A DNA stretch of 64,000 bases from NCBI GenBank assembly GCA_004556925.1, contig SFFI01000004.1, positions 57,174 to 121,173 on the forward strand, read 5' to 3'. Positions 51,128 through 58,552 of this stretch are shown here, one piece after another. This DNA comes from Clostridiales bacterium. GTDB taxonomy: Bacteria; Bacillota; Clostridia; Saccharofermentanales; DTU023. The notes under the pieces are model-generated. The model worked only from the letters and a program-made list of their open reading frames with translations, made no database searches and was not told the DNA's origin. Position 1 is the stretch's first letter, and each line of letters starts with the position of its first letter. The position numbers were made by a program, and so were the translations under genes.

Positions 51128-51799
51128 CTATAGGCTCCTCTCCTGCCTGCGATTCTCTAGACTAGGGGGCAGGTCACCCAAGAGCCCATAGATTGTGCGC
51201 AGGATAAATTTTCCTGCTTCTGCTTCCTCGCCCCGCTGGATGGCAGGCAGGCTAAAGGCTTGCCCGATCACCACTCGGTGCTTGCGAAAAAGTCGATAGG
51301 GGTATTCGACGGCTACCGGAATCAGGGGGACCTTGGCCCTACTTAAAAGGTGAACAATACCCTTTTTGGGTATAATCTCACCCTGCCTTCCGGGCTTAAT
51401 CCGGGTGCCTTCCGGAAAGACCGCCACGACTTCGCCTGCTTTCAATTTTGCGAAAATCTGCTTGACGGCGCTAAAATTGCTGTCTTCCCTATTGATGGCA
51501 ATCGCCCCAAAACCGCGAATTACAGGCGCCATCAGGGGATTTTCAAAGAGCTCCTTTTTCCCCAGCCAAATAGGGATAACTGGCAGGGCGGGATTGATCA
51601 GCATCACATCAAAAAAAGATTGATGATTGGCCAAGATAATATAGGGACCTTGGGCAGGGAGATTTTCTAGACCATAGTAACGCGGCCGGTAGAGGAAGCG
51701 GCTAAGAGGCTTAAGCAAATGGCAGGCCCAACGCGACTGCCAGGGCAAACTAGAGATATCCGGTTTCCAGGGGGCCCGCTTAAGTCCGAAATCTGCCAT
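51128..51799 (-). CDS. plsC: 1-acyl-sn-glycerol-3-phosphate acyltransferase
   Basis: This 223-residue membrane-associated acyltransferase makes phosphatidic acid from lysophosphatidic acid. ANHQSFFDVML near residue 58 is the HxxxxD motif, and VFPEGTRIKPG near residue 130 is the second conserved block. It starts directly after the cmk stop (TAA followed by ATG), so the two are translated together. Its product feeds CdsA (34754-35629). Confidence 0.93.
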   Translation of the reverse strand: MADFGLKRAPWKPDISSLPWQSRWACHLLKPLSRFLYRPRYYGLENLPAQGPYIILANHQSFFDVMLINPALPVIPIWLGKKELFENPLMAPVIRGFGAIAINREDSNFSAVKQIFAKLKAGEVVAVFPEGTRIKPGRQGEIIPKKGIVHLLSRAKVPLIPVAVEYPYRLFRKHRVVIGQAFSLPAIQRGEEAEAGKFILRTIYGLLGDLPPSLENRRQERSL

Positions 51800-52483
51800 T
51801 TACGCCGTCACCTCCAAGCCCTGAGCCTTCATAAGGTCTAACATGCGGTCTAGGACCTGATCGAAGCTTAATTGCGAGGAATCGATTACATGGGCATCTT
51901 CAGCACACATAAGGGGGGAGTCTGCCCGGTGGGAATCCTGGTAGTCTCTGGCTTCAATATCTGCTAAGACCTCTTCCAGGCTAAGCGCTTCACCCTTGGC
52001 CTGGAGTTCTGTCCAGCGGCGCCTGGCCCGTGTTTCCGGGCTAGCGGTTAAGAAAAATTTAATATTGGCCTGGGGCAGGACCACTGTACCAATGTCTCTG
52101 CCATCCAGGATGAAAGATTGACTTTCGGCCAATTCCCGTTGCTTATTCACCAGATAAGCCCGTACGGGTGAGTAGCGAGAAACATCAGAAGCGCCGCGGG
52201 AAACCTCGCTAGAGTAAAGGTCAGGTGAGAGATCTCTACCATTAACCAGGGTGTGCTGGTCTGGTCCTGCAAATTCTACTGTCAACTCATAATGCGCTAA
52301 ATTGTCTAATACCACCTGCTCATTGCTTGGGTCAAGGCCATCCTTGAGGAGGGCGGCAGCTAGGGCTCTGTACATAGCCCCCGTATCCAGATGGGCTAGG
52401 TTAAGGCGTCTAGCCAAAGCCTGAGCGCTGGTGCTCTTACCTGCACCAGAAGGCCCATCTATGGCAATCGTTAAGTTGCTCAT
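51800..52483 (-). CDS. cmk: Cytidylate kinase
   Basis: This 227-residue nucleoside monophosphate kinase phosphorylates CMP and dCMP. The Walker A motif AIDGPSGAGKST is at the N-terminus, HLDTGAMYRALA near residue 31 binds CMP, and DGRDIGTVVLP near residue 125 is diagnostic for Cmk. Its ATG overlaps the scpB stop by one base. The order scpB-cmk-plsC-ispH/rpsA is widespread in Clostridia. Confidence 0.96.
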   Translation of the reverse strand: MSNLTIAIDGPSGAGKSTSAQALARRLNLAHLDTGAMYRALAAALLKDGLDPSNEQVVLDNLAHYELTVEFAGPDQHTLVNGRDLSPDLYSSEVSRGASDVSRYSPVRAYLVNKQRELAESQSFILDGRDIGTVVLPQANIKFFLTASPETRARRRWTELQAKGEALSLEEVLADIEARDYQDSHRADSPLMCAEDAHVIDSSQLSFDQVLDRMLDLMKAQGLEVTA

Positions 52484-53046
52484 TAGTCTTCTCCTTCATC
52501 ACCGCTCTCTAAACGGCGTAAGTTGTCATACATCAAGAGTTCCATAGGCTTTAGGTCTTCAACCGAGGATAGGCCCATCTCCAGCATAAATTTATCAGTG
52601 ACCCGAAAAAGACTGGGTCTGCCGACTTGCTCTAAGATGCCACACTCTTCAATAAAGCCGCGTTCCAAGAGGCGGGCCATGACTCCGTCCGAATTTACTC
52701 CGCGCACTGCCTCTACCTGGGCCCTGGTTACAGGTTGATTATAAAGGACACAGGCCAAGGTTTCATAGGAGGCAGGGCTGAGGGGAGGCATGTAGCCAGG
52801 TCGGTAAAGTCTGGCTAGCAAGTCCTTAAATTCGGTTTTTACGGTCAGCAGGTACTTATTCTCCACATGGCGCAAGCTTAAGGCCGAACTGGCATCTTCT
52901 TGATACTTAGCCGCAAGCGCCTCTAATAAAGCTTTAAGCTGGTCTTCGCCCAGCTCCAAGATTTCCATAAGTCCTGCTAGGGTCATACCATCTCCAGAAG
53001 CAAATAAAAGAGCTTCTAGGCTAGCCAAATGTTCTTGATCATTCAT
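52483..53046 (-). CDS. scpB: Segregation and condensation protein B
   Basis: This 187-residue ScpB is the winged-helix kleisin partner of the SMC complex that organises and segregates the chromosome. The N-terminal phrase ALLFASGDGMTLAGL and the central SYETLACVLYNQPVTRAQVEAVRGVNSD are typical (usually ALETLAIIAYxQP). Length is standard. It overlaps scpA by 8 bases and cmk by one base. Confidence 0.93.
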   Translation of the reverse strand: MNDQEHLASLEALLFASGDGMTLAGLMEILELGEDQLKALLEALAAKYQEDASSALSLRHVENKYLLTVKTEFKDLLARLYRPGYMPPLSPASYETLACVLYNQPVTRAQVEAVRGVNSDGVMARLLERGFIEECGILEQVGRPSLFRVTDKFMLEMGLSSVEDLKPMELLMYDNLRRLESGDEGED

Positions 53047-53797
53047 TTGAATCCTTCTCCTGCCGGCCGCGGACTAGGGTGATAGGGCCAAAAGCCTTAT
53101 CTTGTCTAGCCTCCAGGCGGTTACTATTCACAAGTTCAAGTACAGCCAAAAAGCCACTCACCTTCTCCTCCTGCCCTTTATCGGAGGGGAAAAGTTCGTG
53201 GAAAAAAATCTGGCTCTTGCTGCGAAATTCCTTAAACAAACGGCGGACAGCATCCTTAATGGTAAAACGCTCGGGTTTGAGCAGGCGGATAATCCGCAAA
53301 TTTTGCTGGTTATAGCGTTGGGCATTAATGGCCGCCAAACGGTCTGCAGCAGCCCACACCTGGTCTCTTTTCAGAGGATCTTCAACCACTTCTAACTCCA
53401 GGCCGAGCTGGCTAGGCAGCAAGGCTTCCCGTTGCACAGTCCCACCATAAAGGTCATAGCGGCCTTCTAAATCCTCAGCCAAGCTTTTCATTCGGCGGTA
53501 AGCCATCAGCTGTAGGATCAGTTCGTCCATGGGTCCAGCTTCAGCCTCGGCCTGGACTCTCCTGGGCAGGAGCAGACTTGTCTTGATTTGCATAAGGGTG
53601 GAGGCCATAACGACAAATTCGGAGGCTAGGTCCATATCTAGACCAGCCTGCGAATTCTCTTCAATGACTGCAAGATATTGCGAGCAAATTTCCGCTATCG
53701 GCAGGTTGAAAAGGTCGGCCTGCTTATCTCGGATAATATGGTCTAAGAGCGCCAGGGGACTATCATATTGGCGGATGTCATAACGCATTTCTGACAT
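53039..53797 (-). CDS. scpA: Segregation and condensation protein A (kleisin)
   Basis: This 252-residue kleisin bridges the SMC heads with ScpB. The N-terminal SPLALLDHIIRDKQADLFNLPIAEI motif (usually GPLDLLLHLI) and the EFVVMASTLMQIKTSLLLP stretch near residue 65 are diagnostic. A C-terminal winged-helix region follows after residue 170. It lies 8 bases after the metalloprotease gene and overlaps scpB. The smc gene itself is not in the window. Confidence 0.94.
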   Translation of the reverse strand: MSEMRYDIRQYDSPLALLDHIIRDKQADLFNLPIAEICSQYLAVIEENSQAGLDMDLASEFVVMASTLMQIKTSLLLPRRVQAEAEAGPMDELILQLMAYRRMKSLAEDLEGRYDLYGGTVQREALLPSQLGLELEVVEDPLKRDQVWAAADRLAAINAQRYNQQNLRIIRLLKPERFTIKDAVRRLFKEFRSKSQIFFHELFPSDKGQEEKVSGFLAVLELVNSNRLEARQDKAFGPITLVRGRQEKDSNE

Positions 53798-53805
53798 ATA
53801 CCGGC

Positions 53806-54516
53806 CTAAACCATAATCCGTCTAATAAGCCAATCAGCTAGGCTGGACCAGGGTAGCATCAACACGTAGTTGAATGGAGTCGCAAGCCAAGACAAGACCC
53901 GCCCCATATAAGAACCAGCAAAGATAAAGAGCGCCAGCATCGCCAAGCCGATATAACGCTCATAGCGAGCCAGCCATAGGAATGCCCGGTCTGGTAAGAA
54001 AAAAGCTAAGATCTTGGATCCATCCAGGGGAGGAAGGGGTAGGAGATTAAAGATGGCTAGACCTATATTGGAGAAATAAAAGGTCAGAAACAGGTCATAA
54101 AGGAAGCGGAAAAACTGTACCATTCCTGGAGACATGGACTGACTATTGACGGCTACGAGGGCAGCAACAACCCGCAGAAGATTAAAGAGGAAGGCTGCTA
54201 CAAAGGCGATAATCAGGTTGGAAACTGGCCCCGCCAAACTCACCAACATCACGCCCTGCTTAGGGGACTTGGCCTTAGTCAGCTTGCTGTAATTGACCGG
54301 GACAGGCTTAGCCCAGCCAATCCGGGCAATGAGAAAGGCCAGGGCTCCCAGGGGATCTAGGTGGGCCAAGGGATTGAGGGTTAAACGGCCTGCCTGGGCT
54401 GCGGTATCATCCCCCAAGGCATAGGCCACGCGGCCGTGCGCATATTCATGAGTCGATAATGACAAGGTTAAAACAAGAATTGTCGACAAAATACCCGGTA
54501 TATCCAGGTTGAGCAT
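53806..54516 (-). CDS. Site-2-protease family membrane metallopeptidase (M50)
   Basis: This 236-residue intramembrane zinc protease has LSTHEYAHGRVAYALGD near residue 20 (HExxH) and LPLPPLDGSKIL near residue 158 (third ligand Asp). It has about five hydrophobic segments. It lacks a PDZ domain, unlike RseP at 32103. It fits the short YwhC-like S2P group, often found beside scpA/scpB in Firmicutes, with unknown substrate. It is the first gene of its operon, behind an extended -10 promoter at 54549. Confidence 0.9.
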   Translation of the reverse strand: MLNLDIPGILSTILVLTLSLSTHEYAHGRVAYALGDDTAAQAGRLTLNPLAHLDPLGALAFLIARIGWAKPVPVNYSKLTKAKSPKQGVMLVSLAGPVSNLIIAFVAAFLFNLLRVVAALVAVNSQSMSPGMVQFFRFLYDLFLTFYFSNIGLAIFNLLPLPPLDGSKILAFFLPDRAFLWLARYERYIGLAMLALFIFAGSYMGRVLSWLATPFNYVLMLPWSSLADWLIRRIMV

Positions 54517-54548
54517 GGGCTATTTCCTCTCCAGCTGAAGTCTAAAGG

Positions 54549-54557
54549 ATTATAACA
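54549..54557 (-). promoter_or_regulatory. Extended -10 promoter of the M50-scpA-scpB operon
   Basis: TGTTATAAT on the minus strand has a perfect -10 hexamer (54549-54554) with the TGn extension. It lies just downstream of the terminator of the adhesin gene. No good -35 is seen. Confidence 0.6.
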
Positions 54558-54575
54558 CATGACTCCCGACGGCCG

Positions 54576-54614
54576 GGCAAAAAGCCAAAGGCCCGGCAGG
54601 CCTGCCGGACCTTT
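54576..54614 (-). terminator. Intrinsic terminator of the surface-protein gene
   Basis: On the minus strand a 14-bp stem (AAAGGTCCGGCAGG with CCTGCCGGGCCTTT, one G-T pair, no loop bases beyond the turn) is followed by GGCTTTTTGCC. An alternative GCCGGGC/GCCCGGC pairing overlaps it. Confidence 0.8.
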
Positions 54615-54627
54615 AGGCTACTCATAT

Positions 54628-56790
54628 TTAGAGCAACTTCATATATACGCCGCGTAAAAAGGCCCCTACAAAAACCAGTATCGTACTGAATACACCAATA
54701 TCCGCCGCACCCGTGCGCGGTAATTGAACGGCTAGATTGGCATTATCCGGGCGTCTCTCTACATACGAACCGACTTGGATAGGCGGGGTCTGCACCGGAC
54801 CAGGATCGGGTGCGACTTGAGTGATTTCCAGATTGATGGGCGGAGTGGAATTCTGAATGTGTGGCTCTACAATAATCTGCTGGGGAGCAGAACTTGGCAG
54901 GGGCTGTGGGTCTGTCTCTACAAGCTCTTCCGGCTCGGGCATAGGATCTGCAGGCGGGTCGACAATACGCTGGTTATACAGAGGGAAATTGATCATCATT
55001 TCCCGTGTTCCATCTGCTAATGGTGCACTGACATGCAAGTTACTGAGGTCAAGTTCCAGAGCCTCCATGGCCTGATGGTAAGCACCTGGATTCAGCTCAA
55101 CTAACTTGTAGTGTCCTGGGAAGGGGGGCGTCAGTTCTAGAGTGGTCCATCGCTCTCCAGTTCTGGGCCTCTCCCCCAGCACATAGCTAGGATTAGCAAG
55201 ATCAGTCAAACCAGAGACTGACACTAAGCTTCCGGCAGGCAAGCTAGTATACGCATTGGCAAAATCTTCCGTAAGCTCCAAGCCAAAGCGCATCTGCCCT
55301 ATATTAGCTTCTAAGGCAGCCGGGTCAATATCTTGCACATCCTGCAGCACCTTAAAGGCCTTAAGAGAAAAGGGTATGCGGGCATTCTTGATCACAAAAG
55401 GTTCATCTAAGACCGTGGGGTCTGCGTCTTCAATTACCGTCAGACTAATTGGCTCAGCTGACGGCATATAACCTGCGGGAGTCCGGATCTCTTCCAAGAC
55501 ATAATCTACACAGGGCAGGTCGGTAAAGTGCGCTTTGCCCTCCTCGTCGCTCGTAAACTCTAGGCTGAATTCTCCCGCTGGTACAAGTCCCTCTTCGGTT
55601 ACAACATCCTCTATGGATCTAAGTCTAAAGCTGACATCCGCTAGACCCCTCTCTTCATAGATGGGCTGGTACACTATCAGGCCATCTCCTAAGTCTAGTC
55701 TTTCCCAATCCACAACTTGAGAGGCCAACTTTTGGATGGTTAGGCTGGCAGTTGGAGTAGGGGGTAGCCATTGGACCGTAGAGGTCAAGGTGAAACTAAA
55801 AGAATTAGGGTCCATGTTGTATTCTGGAGCTATAATTGCCTGCTCTGTTCCATTGTCCAGGCAGTAGACTGTAGAGGGTCCACCCCAGGAGATGTTGACG
55901 GGGACTGAATTGGCAAAATCTTCTGAAGCCTGAAATCTTAAAGAGTTAGGGTAAATCCAGCTGATATCTACATAGCCCCTCTCCCCTTCAATCCGCTGAG
56001 CCTGATCCGGTACAAAACCAGCTGACAGCATTACGCTTTCTAAAACCTGTTTATCATCTGTAAGGATGGTTTCCTGTCCAGGCTCTAGGTCATAGTTTTG
56101 GCCGGCAAAGCTGGGTAAGCCAGACAAATAGGCATTTTTACGTCTTTCTAAATCACTCCTGAAGGCTGGATACCAAGAAAGATCTCCGTTCCTTATGCCG
56201 TAGGCAGTCCCCCAAGTGACCCTAAAGCCTAGCTTATCCCATATATAAATTTGGGTCGCAAAATAATTGTCCAGAGTGGGGTTGGGTAGGCAGCCATAAC
56301 CGAAATACATCGCCTGCCGAATTTCTTCGGCAACCGTGGCAACCTTATCCGGATTAAAGGAGTACTGCTTACTAATTAAGCCTATCGCAGTATCATAATA
56401 ATGGGAGATGCCTAAAGGCTGGCTTTTAAACTTGGTCAAGGGCATGATACAAAAATATATTTTATTTTGCTCGGGGTTGGTCAAGCGTGTGAGGAAAAAG
56501 TTGTCATAGTCTTTTCCATCTGCTTTTTGAGCTTTGGGCGCCCGCTCCTGATGTCCTTCAGGGCAAGAAACCTCGACCAAAAATTTATCACTGTAGAATG
56601 CTTTCACTATTACCTCGTAGTTCGGCCACTCCGCACCGACGGAATGCTCTCTCGGCAAGGTTTGAAGGCTTTGCTCCGCGGCAAGGGAAGTGCCTAAAAG
56701 TACAAAAATACTGAGGAAGCAGAATAAGCTTAAGCAGGAACTTTTGCAGCCTTGCTTCGACATAGACCTGGGGAAATGATGGTTATTCAT
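54628..56790 (-). CDS. LPXTG-anchored surface adhesin with predicted thioester domain
   Basis: This 720-residue secreted protein has a signal peptide (residues about 12-38). The N-terminal domain carries IYFCIMPL (Cys114) and ATQIYIWD (Gln180). This is the TQxA pattern of thioester domains, in which Cys and Gln form an internal thioester that can bind host or surface amines covalently. Residues about 380-470 form an SpaA/Cna-B-like domain (GEFSLEFTSDEEGKAHFTDL, EEIRTPAGYMPS), and further beta-rich repeats follow. A Pro/Gln-rich spacer precedes LPRTG near residue 690, a hydrophobic segment and a short tail, the sortase sorting signal. No sortase gene is in the window. It has its own promoter and terminator. 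The thioester is a prediction from motifs. Confidence 0.85.
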   Translation of the reverse strand: MNNHHFPRSMSKQGCKSSCLSLFCFLSIFVLLGTSLAAEQSLQTLPREHSVGAEWPNYEVIVKAFYSDKFLVEVSCPEGHQERAPKAQKADGKDYDNFFLTRLTNPEQNKIYFCIMPLTKFKSQPLGISHYYDTAIGLISKQYSFNPDKVATVAEEIRQAMYFGYGCLPNPTLDNYFATQIYIWDKLGFRVTWGTAYGIRNGDLSWYPAFRSDLERRKNAYLSGLPSFAGQNYDLEPGQETILTDDKQVLESVMLSAGFVPDQAQRIEGERGYVDISWIYPNSLRFQASEDFANSVPVNISWGGPSTVYCLDNGTEQAIIAPEYNMDPNSFSFTLTSTVQWLPPTPTASLTIQKLASQVVDWERLDLGDGLIVYQPIYEERGLADVSFRLRSIEDVVTEEGLVPAGEFSLEFTSDEEGKAHFTDLPCVDYVLEEIRTPAGYMPSAEPISLTVIEDADPTVLDEPFVIKNARIPFSLKAFKVLQDVQDIDPAALEANIGQMRFGLELTEDFANAYTSLPAGSLVSVSGLTDLANPSYVLGERPRTGERWTTLELTPPFPGHYKLVELNPGAYHQAMEALELDLSNLHVSAPLADGTREMMINFPLYNQRIVDPPADPMPEPEELVETDPQPLPSSAPQQIIVEPHIQNSTPPINLEITQVAPDPGPVQTPPIQVGSYVERRPDNANLAVQLPRTGAADIGVFSTILVFVGAFLRGVYMKLL

Positions 56791-56845
56791 AAAACTCCTC
56801 CTGAACTAGTTTTGTCAAAAGACAAAGCTATTATTCCAAGCTTCT

Positions 56846-56874
56846 ATGCTATTTTCTCAGGAAAATTTCGGCAA
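56846..56874 (-). promoter_or_regulatory. Promoter of the surface-adhesin gene
   Basis: TTGCCG (56869-56874) and TAGCAT (56846-56851) on the minus strand are 17 bases apart. A small TTTGTC/GACAAA hairpin (56813-56828) lies in the leader, and an AGGAGG site precedes the ATG. Confidence 0.6.
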
Positions 56875-56953
56875 AAGCTGACATTAGCCAACATTTTGTC
56901 GGATATTAAAGTATTTTGAGCTAAGGGATGCGTAGATAGACCCGCAGGGTGCG

Positions 56954-58552
56954 TTAATTTTCACCCAAGTCTACTTTTTCCAATTTGGGCACTTTAATTT
57001 TGATCGTAAATTCATCCTGTGCCGCAATTTCCAGGCTTCCGGCTAAACTTGCCAGCTTATGCCGCATCCCAGAAATGCCCTCCCCTTCTTTTGGTTGTTG
57101 GAGGGGCAAGCTACCACTATTGGTGATATCAAGGTAATAGTAATCCTCGTCCTCTGAGAATTTCGCTAGGACTTTATCTGCCTGGCCATGCCTGATCGCG
57201 TTAGTGACAGCCTCACGCAAGACCTGCATAAATACCGAGGCAACTTCCTGGTTTTGGGGAATCGTTCCTTCCTGGTCCAGCCTAGTCCCTACGATAGCGG
57301 CAGTATTCTGAATATTCTGGAAGCGCAGGTTATAGTCGAAATTTTCAGGCTCTTTGAGGTCTTCAACCATATCTTCCAGTAGACTCACCAAGTCAGCGAT
57401 CGGAACATCTTCTTTGCGATCCATCTGTTGTAGACTGGAATGCAGAATAGAAAGCCGTTGACCCATCACATCGTGGATCCGGTTACGCATGCGGCGTTTT
57501 TCATTATCCCGCTCAATCTCTTCCAGGTTTTGCAGCATATCTTCTAATTGCTGGTTCGACTTCTCCAGCTGGGAGTTTTTTTCTTTAATTTGCAGAATCA
57601 AATCTGATTCCTGGGTAATATCTGAAAGTAAAATCTGCCAATAGGGCTGTCGGCCTATCTGGAAGCCCTCCTCCGTATAACGGTAAACTCTGCCCTGGCT
57701 CTCAAACGAGCGGAATTTACTGGGAGCCTTCATGCCCTCCGGTCTGGCGGAGGACTGGCGTCTTTTTTGACGGAATTGGTCCCAAACGCCCCAGTGAGGC
57801 TTGGACGTAAGTGCGGCCTCCTGTTTTTGCTGGGCTTCCTCAAAGATCTGGGTTAAGTTGCTTGTCTCCTGGCCAACTTGCTGTTGGCTGGCTAATAAAT
57901 TTTCCTTAATCATGCGGCGGAAGGCGACCATAATACCCGAGGACCGTTTGTCTGGGATCAAGCCCTTATCTGCCATAATGGACCGCATGCGGGAATTAAT
58001 AATATAGATATTGCCATGCTGCCGACCTATGGCTAGACCTTCTGGAAAAGTATCAAAGGCTTGTTTCATAGAGAAGCGGCTGAGATTTTCCTGGACATGG
58101 CTGTAGGTTTCCTTGATTTCTGCCACAGACCGGATAAGCAGGATTACGGTTAAGGCCATCACTAAAACAACATACGTAGGGCCCAAGACGTCTTCCAAGA
58201 AAGGTAGGGAGAAGACAACGGCAGACATGGCCAAAAGGTCAATCAGCCTGTGCTTGCTTAAAAGTAGGGGCAGGCCCATGATCGGCGTAAAGATGCTCAA
58301 CTCTCGCAAGTTAACATAGAGACTCAGGACCAGATTTTGCGGTTCGGTAATTTGCACCAGGCCTAGGGCGAGGTTTAAAACAATGAAGTGGTAGAGGAGG
58401 CCCAGGTCAAAGAGGAAAAAGTATAAAGATTGCTTATCCCGGCGGATAAAAGCATGCGTATAGAGGAGACTAATTTCCATAGCAATGCCAAAGAGCAGAA
58501 GGATCTGCAGGAGCATGCGGAAATTGGCAGGCATTTCATAAAAATAATACAT
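56954..58552 (-). CDS. Sensor histidine kinase, NarL-partner type, with membrane and PAS-like region
   Basis: This 532-residue kinase begins with five or six hydrophobic segments (residues 1-145). A PAS-like region (FDTFPEGLAIGRQHGNIYIIN) and a coiled coil follow. The phosphoacceptor helix has RNRIHDVMGQRLSIL near residue 360. The ATPase domain has EAVTNAIRHGQADK (N box), LDITNSGSLP and EGISGMRHKLASLAGSLE, the usual end of HisKA_3/HATPase kinases. It should phosphorylate a LuxR-type regulator, most likely the divergent one at 61532. Its ATG overlaps the stop of the 933-residue sensor gene (TGATG), so the two membrane proteins are made together and may work as one complex. Confidence 0.88.
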   Translation of the reverse strand: MYYFYEMPANFRMLLQILLLFGIAMEISLLYTHAFIRRDKQSLYFFLFDLGLLYHFIVLNLALGLVQITEPQNLVLSLYVNLRELSIFTPIMGLPLLLSKHRLIDLLAMSAVVFSLPFLEDVLGPTYVVLVMALTVILLIRSVAEIKETYSHVQENLSRFSMKQAFDTFPEGLAIGRQHGNIYIINSRMRSIMADKGLIPDKRSSGIMVAFRRMIKENLLASQQQVGQETSNLTQIFEEAQQKQEAALTSKPHWGVWDQFRQKRRQSSARPEGMKAPSKFRSFESQGRVYRYTEEGFQIGRQPYWQILLSDITQESDLILQIKEKNSQLEKSNQQLEDMLQNLEEIERDNEKRRMRNRIHDVMGQRLSILHSSLQQMDRKEDVPIADLVSLLEDMVEDLKEPENFDYNLRFQNIQNTAAIVGTRLDQEGTIPQNQEVASVFMQVLREAVTNAIRHGQADKVLAKFSEDEDYYYLDITNSGSLPLQQPKEGEGISGMRHKLASLAGSLEIAAQDEFTIKIKVPKLEKVDLGEN

